Origin: an uncultured Caulobacteraceae bacterium
GTDB lineage: Bacteria; Pseudomonadota; Alphaproteobacteria; Caulobacterales; Caulobacteraceae
Reading direction: 5' to 3'
Assembly (NCBI GenBank): GCA_903929535.1
Contig: CAIYVC010000111.1
Location: forward strand, 1-33,429
DNA: 33,429 nucleotides
A program made the translations under genes and the position numbers. The notes under the pieces are model-generated. The model made no database searches. It was not told where the DNA came from and saw nothing but the letters and a program-made list of their open reading frames with translations. The stretch's first letter is position 1. Every line of letters starts with the position of its first letter. Shown piece by piece: positions 8,278 to 16,295 of the stretch.

Positions 8278-9678
8278 CTATTTCTGATTGTCCGCGGCGC
8301 CGGGTCTGAAGGCGTCGATGCGGATGCGGTGGCGCTGAAGCTTGTCGTAGAAGGTCTTGCGGGCCAGCCCCAGGGCCTTGGCGCTCGCCTGGGCGTCGCC
8401 CTTGCAGGCCGCCAGGGTCTCGCGGATGACGTCGGCTTCGAAGCGCGCCACGCGCTCGGCCAGACCAAGATCGGGCGCCTCGGCCGATGGGCCGGGTAGG
8501 CGAGCGTCTTGCAGGCCCAGGGCGAACCGTTCGGCGAAATGTTCCAGCTCCCGCACGTTGCCGGGCCAGGAATAGGTCTGAAGATGGGCCTGCAGAGGCT
8601 CGGTCAGACGAGGGATGGACTGGTGCAGACGCGCGCATGCGCGGACCAGGAAATGCTGGAACAGCAATCGGACATCGCTGCGACGCTGGGCGAGCGACGG
8701 CATGTGGATGCTGATCCCGCTCGAACGGTAGAACAGGTCCGCCCGGAAGGTCCCCTGGGCGACGGCCTCGCGCAGGTCGATCTTTGTGGTGGCGATGAAC
8801 CTGACGTCCAGAGCTCGCGGTTCCTGAGCTCCGAGCGGCCAGATCTCTCGCGACTCGATGACGTCCAGCAGCTTTGACTGCTGGGCCAGGGACAGAGCGT
8901 CGACGTCGTCGAACAGCACGACCCCCCGATGCGCCTGCTCCAGCCGCCCGACCACCCGCTTGACGGTCCCATAGCCGCCTGGACGCATGCCCTGTTCCGC
9001 GCCGAACAGATGGGCGTGATAGGTTTCCTCCGCCAAAGAGGCGCAATTGATATGGATGAACGGCCTGCTGCGCCTGGATCCCATCCGATGCAGCGTGCGC
9101 GCGGCGGTTTCCTTGCCCGAACCGGTATCGCCGGTGATCAGCACATCGATGTCCGCGTCGGCGACTTGGGTCAGGGCTTGACGCAGGTGGATCATGATCG
9201 GGCTATCGCCGAGCAGCCCCTTGCCGCTGACCGGCCCGGCGTGAAGGGCGCGCAATTGGCGGTTTTCGATCACCAACCGCCGCGTTTGCGACGCTCGACC
9301 AAGCGCCACCGCCAGCTCATCCATCGGGAAGGGCTTGGTGAGAAAGTCGTAGGCGCCCTTCTTCAAGGCCTGCACCGCCATTGGCACGTCGCCATGGCCG
9401 GTAAGAAGGATCACGGGAATTTCGGGATCGACAGCCTGCACCCGCTCAAACAGCGCCAAGCCATCCATGTGGGGCATGCGCACGTCGCTGAGGATCGCGC
9501 CGTCGAACTGGGGCGTCAGCTCGCGCAGCGCGTCCTTGCCGCTGGAGAAGCCCCGGACAGTGAAGCCCGCCAGCTCCAACCCCTGCGTCTGGGCGGCCAG
9601 CAGGTCGCGGTCATCGTCAACGACAATGACCGATCCCATGATCTCGTCCGGCAGAACCTCATCGGGCTGACTGATCAA
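8278..9678 (-). CDS. dctD: DctD-like NtrC-family response regulator lacking a GAFTGA motif
   Basis: The 466-residue protein has a receiver domain (DDD 21-23, phospho-Asp65, Thr93, Lys115), a central AAA+ domain (Walker A GDTGSGKE 183-190, Arg-finger region FRADLFYRSS 311-320, WPGNVREL 371-378) and a Fis-type HTH (about 424-452). The sigma54-contacting GAFTGA loop should sit after HLFGAEQG, but the sequence reads MRPGGYG, so the motif is missing. Walker B reads VLFDDV rather than the usual FLDE. R. capsulatus NtrC is a known precedent for a GAFTGA-less member acting with sigma70. The start is a TTG overlapping the dctB stop, with AGAAGG just upstream; ATG 9639 (residue 14) is an alternative. 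It is coupled to the kinase gene. The family is clear; the dicarboxylate role is inferred from similarity only. Confidence 0.85.
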   Translation of the reverse strand: MISQPDEVLPDEIMGSVIVVDDDRDLLAAQTQGLELAGFTVRGFSSGKDALRELTPQFDGAILSDVRMPHMDGLALFERVQAVDPEIPVILLTGHGDVPMAVQALKKGAYDFLTKPFPMDELAVALGRASQTRRLVIENRQLRALHAGPVSGKGLLGDSPIMIHLRQALTQVADADIDVLITGDTGSGKETAARTLHRMGSRRSRPFIHINCASLAEETYHAHLFGAEQGMRPGGYGTVKRVVGRLEQAHRGVVLFDDVDALSLAQQSKLLDVIESREIWPLGAQEPRALDVRFIATTKIDLREAVAQGTFRADLFYRSSGISIHMPSLAQRRSDVRLLFQHFLVRACARLHQSIPRLTEPLQAHLQTYSWPGNVRELEHFAERFALGLQDARLPGPSAEAPDLGLAERVARFEADVIRETLAACKGDAQASAKALGLARKTFYDKLQRHRIRIDAFRPGAADNQK

Positions 9679-11390
9679 GCAACCTTCTTGAGCTTGAGGG
9701 TGAAGCAGGCTCCGGGCCCGTCTTGTTCGACGTTCAGGTCGCCGCCGAAGTCCCGCATGATGTCGTGTGCGATGACGAGGCCGAGCCCGAGCCCGTTTTC
9801 CTTAGTGGTGACGAAGGGCGTGAACAGCTGGGACAGCACGCGGGGATCAAGGCCGGGGCCATTGTCCCTGATGCGCAGCCACACCCAGTCGTCGTCCACC
9901 GAGGCGGAGATGTTCACTACCGGATCGGCCGTGTCCTCCAGCGCCTCGCAGGCGTTTTGCAGGAGGTTGACGATCACCTGTTCCAGGCGGATGCGGCCTG
10001 CGACGACGCGAACCTCCGCGCCGATGGTTTCACGGATGAGCCGAACGCGGTTGTGCCGCAGGCGGGACTTGTTCAGCAGGATCGAGGAATCGATCGTCTG
10101 CTTCAGCGACACGGTAATCGAGTCGCCGGTCGCCTTGCGTGAGAAGGCGCGCAACTCTCCGGTGATGTGGGCGATGCGCTCGCTCATGCGCACGATGGAG
10201 TCCAGGTTGTCGTCGACCTGCGACGGCGTGTCTGTCTTGCGCTTGGCGATCATTTTGCGCGCGTTCTCGGCCAGGGCGCGGATGGTGGCCAAGGGCTGGT
10301 TGACCTCGTGCGCTACGCCGGCGGTGATCTGGCCGAGCTGCGCCAGCTTGTTGGCCTGTACAAGGTCGGCCTGCGCCATGTTCAGGCGATGTTCGGCGAA
10401 TTGGCGCTCGTGGATTTCCGCCGACAGGCGCGTGTTGCTGTCGCTTAGCTCATGGGTGCGGGAGGCGACGTCGCGCTCCAGCCGCGCACGATACAGGGCC
10501 TCAGCGGCTGCACGCTCCGTCACCAGCCGCCGGCGGCGCCACATCCAAGCGGCCAGGCTGGCCAGCAAGGCCAAGGCGAGCGCGGCGATCAAAGTGGCGC
10601 TGCGGGCCTCCTGGCGCGCCGGGCCCCGGCTGCCGATCACTGTGAGGCGCCAGCCTTTGTCCGAGGTGGGCAGGGTGGTTTCAAGGGTATCGGGACTCGT
10701 TGCAGGAAGGGTCGCGAAGCGCAGCCCTGGGATGCTCGTCAGTGCGATCCTCCCCGAGTTGTCAGAAACGAAGGTCGTGGTCCTGTCGCGCCGCCATGTG
10801 GCCTCCATGGGGGCGAACTTCACCACCGTCACCACCACCCCCAAAGGCCTGCCGTTCAGGTCGACGCGGTGAGCGTCATAAAGTCCCGGGAATTGCTTCA
10901 CGGTGCCGAGCCCGAACTGTTCGGCTGAACCGGCGCGCATGACGTCTTCGAAGTACGGGCGGTGGCTGTAGTCGGTGCCGACGCGGGAAGCCGTGCTGGA
11001 AGATAACGCCACGCCGCGCGCGTCCAGGACGTAGAGCGCCGCGCTGCCGATCTGGCCTTTCAATTTGCTCAGCTTGCGCGAGATCGCCAGGCTGCGTTCC
11101 GGCGATGGATCGGCCAAGGAACGGCGTACATCGCTGTCGTCGGCGAGAATGCTGGGAGCCGAGCGCTGCTTCTGAAGTTCGCTCTCCAGAGCCGCCAGCT
11201 GCAACTGGGCGGTCATCCGCTGCTCGCGCTCCAGGGTGGCCATGGCGCGCCGTTCGGCCACGTTATAGACGGTGAGCAACATGATCGCGCTGAGCAAGGT
11301 GGCCGTGCCGACGGCAGTCCACAGACGCCAGCGGCGAAGCGTTCGCACCGCCAGCACGCCGACTGAGCCGGGATGAGCGACGACAGTCAT
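9675..11390 (-). CDS. dctB: DctB-like membrane sensor histidine kinase
   Basis: The 571-residue protein has a first membrane segment near residues 22-43, a periplasmic sensor region to about 262 (YSHRPYFEDVMRAG and GVVVTVVKFAPME are typical of dCache sensors such as DctB), a second membrane segment 264-284, and a coiled-coil linker (about 290-345). The kinase core follows: H-box GVAHEVNQPL with His361, N-box NLLQNACEAL near 475-484, G1 DNGPGL (509-514) and G2 GLGLGL (533-538). It phosphorylates the partner regulator, whose gene overlaps its stop by four bases. In characterised members the ligand is a C4-dicarboxylate; here the divergent gene is a TonB receptor rather than dctA, so the ligand may differ. 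Two DctD-like half-palindromes lie immediately upstream. Confidence 0.87.
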   Translation of the reverse strand: MTVVAHPGSVGVLAVRTLRRWRLWTAVGTATLLSAIMLLTVYNVAERRAMATLEREQRMTAQLQLAALESELQKQRSAPSILADDSDVRRSLADPSPERSLAISRKLSKLKGQIGSAALYVLDARGVALSSSTASRVGTDYSHRPYFEDVMRAGSAEQFGLGTVKQFPGLYDAHRVDLNGRPLGVVVTVVKFAPMEATWRRDRTTTFVSDNSGRIALTSIPGLRFATLPATSPDTLETTLPTSDKGWRLTVIGSRGPARQEARSATLIAALALALLASLAAWMWRRRRLVTERAAAEALYRARLERDVASRTHELSDSNTRLSAEIHERQFAEHRLNMAQADLVQANKLAQLGQITAGVAHEVNQPLATIRALAENARKMIAKRKTDTPSQVDDNLDSIVRMSERIAHITGELRAFSRKATGDSITVSLKQTIDSSILLNKSRLRHNRVRLIRETIGAEVRVVAGRIRLEQVIVNLLQNACEALEDTADPVVNISASVDDDWVWLRIRDNGPGLDPRVLSQLFTPFVTTKENGLGLGLVIAHDIMRDFGGDLNVEQDGPGACFTLKLKKVA

Positions 11391-11399
11391 GTCACTGAC

Positions 11400-11450
11400 T
11401 GGGCGATAATCCGCACAAGGCGACTATCTATGTGTGCGGGAAAAGTGACA
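11400..11450. promoter_or_regulatory. Two tandem DctD-like binding sites between dctB and the TonB receptor
   Basis: TGGGCGATAATCCGCACA (11400-11417) and TGTGCGGGAAAAGTGACA (11433-11450) match my recollection of the rhizobial DctD consensus, TGTGCGGAAATCCGCACA, at about 15 and 12 of 18 positions. Each has one perfect half-site. Their starts are 33 bases apart, about three helical turns. The perfect halves (11411-11417 and 11433-11439) also form a 7-bp dyad. The position suggests autoregulation of dctB and/or control of the receptor operon. Confidence 0.45.
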
Positions 11451-11654
11451 AAAGGACGCCGCATATTCTCCCCGCCCTATATTTTATCTTATTATTTCAA
11501 CGTCTTGATAGTTTAGGCGTTTTCCAATTGTCCAAGAATGGACCGTTTGTATCCTTTGCTCAAGCGTCGATTGTAGGGCGCATTCGACCGCTTTGGCCAC
11601 GGGCCGGGCGGCAATCGGGTGGGGAGAAAGCGGCATGTCCAGGGCCCTCGAGCA

Positions 11655-11703
11655 GGGGTTGTCCCGATCGGCCCCGTCAGCATGGGCTCAACCCCGATTT
11701 TTT
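11655..11703 (+). terminator. Terminator or attenuator in the TonB receptor leader
   Basis: GGGGTTG (11655-11661) pairs with CAACCCC (11689-11695), extended inward by CCC (11663-11665) with GGG (11684-11686) after a small internal loop, and followed by GA and six T. It points the same way as the receptor and lies about 150 bases before its start. It could end a small RNA or condition readthrough into the operon. I recognise no known riboswitch class. Confidence 0.5.
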
Positions 11704-11854
11704 ATGCAATAGAATAGATAATATAGTCGTTTAATTCGCGACGATTAATAACCAAAAAAACAATACAAAATAAGAAACGGCCATTTCCGGAGGCGGTCTA
11801 CACAATCAAATATTGCCGCTCAATTCCAATGGGTGGGTCAGGGAAGGAATTATT

Positions 11855-14551
11855 ATGAATAACCGCACCAATCGCTGCGCGTGGCTGCTTGCGACAAGCG
11901 CCCTCTTCGCCGCCTCCGGCGGAGCCGCCATGGCTCAAACCGCGCCTGCCGCGCCCGCCGCGGATTCCAACCAATTGGGCGAGGTGGTGGTCACCGCCAC
12001 CCGCCAGACCTCGACCGTGAACCGGGTCGCCCTGGCCATCACCGCCGTGACTCAGGCCGCGCTTGAGAAGCAGGGCGCCAAGACCATCGACGATCTCAGC
12101 CGGTCGATCCCGTCGCTGACCGTGCACCGCGCCTCCGGCGAGCAGAACGCCAATATCTCGATCCGGGGTCTCGGATCGTCCCTGGGCTCGGCCACGACCG
12201 GCATCTACCTCGATGATACCCCGCTGCAGAAGCGCGACTTCCCGGGCCAGAACACCGGCAACGGCACGCCGCTGCCGCAGCTGTATGACCTGGACCGGGT
12301 GGAAGTGCTGCGCGGCCCCCAGGGCACCCTGTTCGGGGGCTCGGCCGAAGGCGGCGCCCTGCGCTTCATCACCCCGACGCCCAGCCTGACGACCTATTCC
12401 GGCTCGGCCAAGATCGACGGTTCTTTGATGCCTGGCGTCGGCGCGCCCAGCTATGAAGCCGGTTTCGCCGCCGGCGGCCCGATCGTGCAGGACAAGCTCG
12501 GTTTCCGCGCCAGCATCTGGCAGCGCCACTCGGGCGGCTACAACGACGAGGTGTCGCTCTACACCGGCAAGACCATCGCCCAGGACATCAACGGCGGCCT
12601 GCAGACAGCGGCCCGCTTGTCGGTGCTGTGGGCTCCGACCAACGACCTCAAGGTCACCCCGGCCTTCTACTATTCGCAGGATCACCAGAACGGTTCGGAC
12701 ACCTTCTATGAGAACATCCCGCAGTTCACGATCAACTCGGGCGTGTTCCTGAACAAGGGCACCATCAACGGCGTCGCCTACGACTTCCCGGACAAGGTGT
12801 TCCAGGGCGGCGTCTACGGCCCCTTCAACCAGTTCGGTCCCTACAAGAGCGGTGTGGCCCGCTATCCGACCTTGGACGGCGCGCCGTTCGAGTCCGGCAA
12901 GACCGCCACCCTGATGATCCCGACCCTGACGGTCGATTACGCCTTCCCGTTCATGTCGGTGAAGTCGATCACCTCCTATCTGTCGGACATCAACAAGGGC
13001 GGCACCACCAGCCTGTCCCTGACCGCCAAATCGTCGGTGCTCCCCAGCGCCACCAACGCCGCCTTCGTCACTATCGCCAGCCACACCGGCGAAAACATCG
13101 GCACCCCCGTGGTCGGTGGGAGCGGCGGCACCAACATCATCGTCGCGGGCAATCCGGACACCTACAACACCAACGCGTTCGACAACTCACGCCACACCGT
13201 GATCGAGGAACTGCGGTTCAGCTCGGCGCCTAGCGCCAGCAAGCTGAGCTGGGTGGGCGGCATGTACTACTCCGACACCCGCCAGCACTCCGTCACCTAC
13301 CAGGTCGGCGACGCTGAGCAGACGACGCTGATCTATCACGGCATCAGCCAGGCCTGGCTGCAGGGGGCGACGGAACTCTACCCCGGCAACAGCTCTCAGC
13401 GCGAAATCTACGATCACGAAACCGAACTCGCCGGCTACGGCGAGGCCAACTACATGATCACCGACAAGCTCAAGGCCACGGCCGGCGTCCGGGTCGACAG
13501 CTATACCGTCGACTATAACCAGGCCACCGGCAGCGTCCTGCAGGGCGCGCCGACGACCTTCGTCGGCAAGGTGACGCCGGCCGGCACCGTCACCAACGTG
13601 GCCTGCGGCATAAACCCGATCTCCTGCGCCTCGGCGGCCTTCCACGTCTTCCCGAACGTGGCCGGCGATGATCCCTTCACCCGCTTCATCGGCACGCAAA
13701 AGGCCACACCCGTGACCCCGAAGTTCGGCCTGTCCTATCAGATGAACAGCCGGACCCTGTTCTACCTGACGGCGGCTCAGGGCTACCGCACGGGCGGCCT
13801 GAACCAGCCGGCCACGGCCAACAACTGCGGTCCGGACCTTGCGGCTCTGGGCCTCACCGGCATCGGCACGCCCCTGACCTACAACTCCGACTCCGTGTGG
13901 AGCTATGAAGCCGGCTCCAAGCTTGGCCTGTTCGACGGTCGGGTGCAGGTCAACTCCAGCCTGTTCCACATCGACTGGAAGAACCCGCAGCTCTCCGTCA
14001 CCTTGAAGTGCGGCCAGACCTACATCCAGAACACCGGCATGGCGGTCAGCCAGGGCGCGGACGTGCAGACCCAGGGCCGCTTCGGTCCCTGGCTGCTGGG
14101 CGCCTCGGTCTCTTACACCGACGCCCGCTATACCCAGGCCGTCAGCCTGCCCGGCGCCGCCGGCGCCGCGCCCGTTGTGATCGCGAACAAGGGCGACGAA
14201 CTGGGCGCTCCGATGTGGCAGTACAACATCAACGCGGAGTACGATTTCCACCTCACCGACAAGTACTCCGGCTACATCCGCGGCGACTACGCCTTCTCCA
14301 GCGAATACAAGCGTCAGACCGGGATCGGCACCGTCGGCTACGACGCGCTTACCAATCTGGGCTCCGCCACCCACTTCGCGAATGCCCGCATGGGGGTCAA
14401 CTTCAGCACCTGGGACGTATCGCTCTACGTCAAGAACCTGACCGCTTCGCAGGACATCCTCTCGGCGCAGCACACGGCGGGCGCCGCTCTCGTCACGGCC
14501 ACCACCTTCAGGCCGCGCGAAGTCGGCATGTCGGTCGGCTATCGGTTCTAG
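11855..14551 (+). CDS. TonB-dependent outer-membrane receptor
   Basis: The 898-residue protein has a Sec signal (residues about 1-28, ending AAMAQ) and a TonB box (GEVVVTATRQ). A plug domain follows (DLSRSIPSLTV, ISIRGLG, VEVLRGPQGTLFGGSAEGGALRFIT). A 22-strand-type barrel ends in the aromatic C-terminus VGYRF. It imports a ligand across the outer membrane using TonB energy. The plug most resembles the FecA/BtuB-like receptors abundant in Caulobacter and sphingomonads, many of which take up organic compounds. ATG 11855 is chosen because GGAAGGA lies six bases upstream and the signal peptide begins there; a TTG at 11813 would add an unlikely leader. Two exported aldolase-fold enzymes follow within 25 bases, suggesting co-transcription. 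The ligand is unknown. Confidence 0.93.
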   Translation: MNNRTNRCAWLLATSALFAASGGAAMAQTAPAAPAADSNQLGEVVVTATRQTSTVNRVALAITAVTQAALEKQGAKTIDDLSRSIPSLTVHRASGEQNANISIRGLGSSLGSATTGIYLDDTPLQKRDFPGQNTGNGTPLPQLYDLDRVEVLRGPQGTLFGGSAEGGALRFITPTPSLTTYSGSAKIDGSLMPGVGAPSYEAGFAAGGPIVQDKLGFRASIWQRHSGGYNDEVSLYTGKTIAQDINGGLQTAARLSVLWAPTNDLKVTPAFYYSQDHQNGSDTFYENIPQFTINSGVFLNKGTINGVAYDFPDKVFQGGVYGPFNQFGPYKSGVARYPTLDGAPFESGKTATLMIPTLTVDYAFPFMSVKSITSYLSDINKGGTTSLSLTAKSSVLPSATNAAFVTIASHTGENIGTPVVGGSGGTNIIVAGNPDTYNTNAFDNSRHTVIEELRFSSAPSASKLSWVGGMYYSDTRQHSVTYQVGDAEQTTLIYHGISQAWLQGATELYPGNSSQREIYDHETELAGYGEANYMITDKLKATAGVRVDSYTVDYNQATGSVLQGAPTTFVGKVTPAGTVTNVACGINPISCASAAFHVFPNVAGDDPFTRFIGTQKATPVTPKFGLSYQMNSRTLFYLTAAQGYRTGGLNQPATANNCGPDLAALGLTGIGTPLTYNSDSVWSYEAGSKLGLFDGRVQVNSSLFHIDWKNPQLSVTLKCGQTYIQNTGMAVSQGADVQTQGRFGPWLLGASVSYTDARYTQAVSLPGAAGAAPVVIANKGDELGAPMWQYNINAEYDFHLTDKYSGYIRGDYAFSSEYKRQTGIGTVGYDALTNLGSATHFANARMGVNFSTWDVSLYVKNLTASQDILSAQHTAGAALVTATTFRPREVGMSVGYRF

Positions 14552-14576
14552 TCAGCACACCACTGGAGACACGATC

Positions 14577-15392
14577 ATGAAAAAACATCACCCCCTCGTG
14601 TCGGCGATCTTCGGCGGAGTGTGCGGCCTCGCCGTGGCGTCGTCCGCTCTCGCCCAGAGCCCATCCCAGTCTGCCGACCCCAAGATGAAGGCGGCCGTCG
14701 ACGACCTCTACGCGGCCAACCGCATCCTCGCCTTCGAGGGGATCATCACCGGCGCCGGCCACGTCAGCATGCGCTCGCCGACCAACCCCGCGCACATGCT
14801 GATCTCCCGCTCCCTGGCCCCGCCTCAGGTGGTCCCGGCGGACATCCAGGAGATCGACATCGCCACCTGTCAGAACGTGAACCCCAAGGGTCCGCTGCTG
14901 TACCAGGAGCGCTACATCCACTGCGGCGTCTACAAGGCCCGCCCGGACATCAACGCGGTGGTGCACAGCCACACGCCTAACATCATCATCTTCAGCGTCA
15001 TCAAGACGCCGCTGCGGGCCATGATGAACGGCGGCCGGATCCTCGGCGAAGGTGCGCCGGTGCACGACATGGCCGACGTGAAGACCAAGACCGCCAACCT
15101 GATCGCCAGCATGGACGCCGGCGATTCGGTCGCCGCCAAGATGGGCAAGGGCAATGTGGTGCTGCTGCGTGGTCACGGCTCCGTCGTGGGAGCCGCCGAT
15201 CTGCACGCGGCGGTCAACAACGTGATGGGCATCGAGGAGAACGCCAGCCTGCAGCTGCGCGCCATGGCGACGGGCAGCCCGATCACCTGGTCGCGGCCCA
15301 GCGACTTCACCCAGACCGAGGAAATCACCCGCGTCCTGGCCGGCGAGGACCGCAACTGGAACGCCGAGAAGTTCCGCGCCGGAGTCAAATAG
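14577..15392 (+). CDS. Exported class II aldolase/adducin-fold protein, copy 1
   Basis: The 271-residue protein has a Sec signal (cleavage likely after ALA, residue 26) followed by a class II aldolase fold. The catalytic Glu is probably Glu111 (YQERYIHCG). The metal-binding histidines are His130 and His132 (VVHSHTP) and His200 (RGHGSV). Cytoplasmic relatives include fuculose-phosphate aldolases and HCOMODA-type decarboxylases of aromatic metabolism. Export is unusual because most family substrates are phosphorylated or cytoplasmic, so a periplasmic decarboxylase or aldolase on a non-phosphorylated acid is plausible. It starts 25 bases after the receptor stop with GGAG upstream. A close paralogue follows 79 bases downstream with active-site residues at the same positions. 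The fold is secure; the reaction is unknown. Confidence 0.87.
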   Translation: MKKHHPLVSAIFGGVCGLAVASSALAQSPSQSADPKMKAAVDDLYAANRILAFEGIITGAGHVSMRSPTNPAHMLISRSLAPPQVVPADIQEIDIATCQNVNPKGPLLYQERYIHCGVYKARPDINAVVHSHTPNIIIFSVIKTPLRAMMNGGRILGEGAPVHDMADVKTKTANLIASMDAGDSVAAKMGKGNVVLLRGHGSVVGAADLHAAVNNVMGIEENASLQLRAMATGSPITWSRPSDFTQTEEITRVLAGEDRNWNAEKFRAGVK

Positions 15393-15471
15393 CCGTCGGC
15401 TGAAAGTGGCGAGGCGGCCCCCGCCGTCTCGCCCATTCACCGCTTCTGATTTAGACAAGAGGAACTCGAAC

Positions 15472-16293
15472 ATGACCCGGAAGCGGATCTTTCAAGCCGT
15501 GATTCTGACCGGGGCGTTCGCCCTCGGCTCCACCGGCGGCGCCTTCGCTCAGAAGCCGGCGGACAGCACCGACCCCAAGATGAAGACGGCGGTGGAAGAT
15601 CTGGTCGCCGCCAATCGCATCCTGGCCCGCCGGGGCATTATCACCGGCGCCGGCCACGTCAGCATGCGCTCGCCGTTGAACCCGCAGCACCTGTTGATCT
15701 CGAGGTCGCTTGCCGCGCCGCTGGTCACCGCCGCCGACATCGTCGAACTGGACATCAACACCTGCCAGAACGTCGTACCGGGCGGCCCGCTGCTGTTCCA
15801 GGAGCGCTACATCCACTGCGGCGTCTACAAGGCCAAGCCCGAGGCGGGCGGCGTGGTCCACAGCCACACCCCCAACATCATTGTCTTCAGCGTTTCCACC
15901 GTGCCGCTGCGCTCCATGAGCAACGGCGGCAGGATCGCCGGCGACGGCGTTCCGGTGCATGACATGACCACGGTCAAGACCAAGACGGGCAACCTGATCG
16001 CCAGTATCGAGGCCGGCGACTCGGTGGCCGCCAAGATGGGCAAGGGCAATGTGGTGCTGCTGCGCGGCCATGGCTCGGTGGTCGCGGCCAAGGACGTTCG
16101 CGCGGTGATCGGGGCCGTCTCCGGCCTGGAAGAGAATGCCGAGCTCGAGCTCAAGGCGCTGGCGCTCGGCGGCAAGATCACTTGGTCTCAGCCTTCCGAC
16201 TTCTACCAGACTCCTGAAATCACCCGCGAGCTGGCCGGCGAGCAGCGGGGCTGGAATGCGGAAAAGGCGGCCCTCCTGAAAGAGGGCAAGTAG
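15472..16293 (+). CDS. Exported class II aldolase/adducin-fold protein, copy 2
   Basis: The 273-residue paralogue of the preceding gene is strongly similar by eye over the mature region. It keeps Glu111 (FQERYIHCG), the HSH pair (VVHSHTP) and RGHGSV. The signal peptide (GAFALGSTGGAFAQ) has diverged from copy 1. ATG 15472 is preferred over an upstream in-frame start at 15406 because AGAGGA lies about eight bases before it and the signal peptide begins there. Differences cluster near residues 82-105 and 141-151, which could alter substrate range. The next gene begins two bases after its stop. It is probably a periplasmic metal-dependent lyase; a heteromeric assembly with copy 1 is possible because class II aldolases form tetramers. 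Confidence 0.87.
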   Translation: MTRKRIFQAVILTGAFALGSTGGAFAQKPADSTDPKMKTAVEDLVAANRILARRGIITGAGHVSMRSPLNPQHLLISRSLAAPLVTAADIVELDINTCQNVVPGGPLLFQERYIHCGVYKAKPEAGGVVHSHTPNIIVFSVSTVPLRSMSNGGRIAGDGVPVHDMTTVKTKTGNLIASIEAGDSVAAKMGKGNVVLLRGHGSVVAAKDVRAVIGAVSGLEENAELELKALALGGKITWSQPSDFYQTPEITRELAGEQRGWNAEKAALLKEGK

Positions 16294-16295
16294 TC

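Larger units (their letters stand above)
11391..11854. other. 464-bp AT-rich divergent intergenic region
   Basis: This is the control region between dctB (-) and the TonB receptor (+). It holds the DctD-like sites next to dctB and a hairpin with a T-tract at 11655-11703. A very AT-rich segment at about 11698-11800 contains TTAAT/ATTAA symmetry around 11731-11749. A good Shine-Dalgarno (GGAAGGA, 11842-11848) precedes the receptor start. I found no convincing -24/-12 element on either strand. A 100-codon ORF at 11432-11734 looks non-coding. Confidence 0.6.

Noticed and set aside
8929..10872. Plus-strand ORF of 647 codons across dctD and dctB
   Set aside because: It is the shadow of two well-supported minus-strand genes, with no recognisable domain and Ser/Arg-rich composition.
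11432..11734. 100-codon ORF in the dctB-receptor intergenic region
   Set aside because: It has no good Shine-Dalgarno and no family similarity, and it runs through the DctD-like site and the terminator hairpin.
11450..11850. Sigma54 -24/-12 promoters for the receptor operon or dctB
   Set aside because: GG-N10-GC spacings exist (for example near 11620-11634), but none has the flanking TTGC and GCAC bases, so no call is made.
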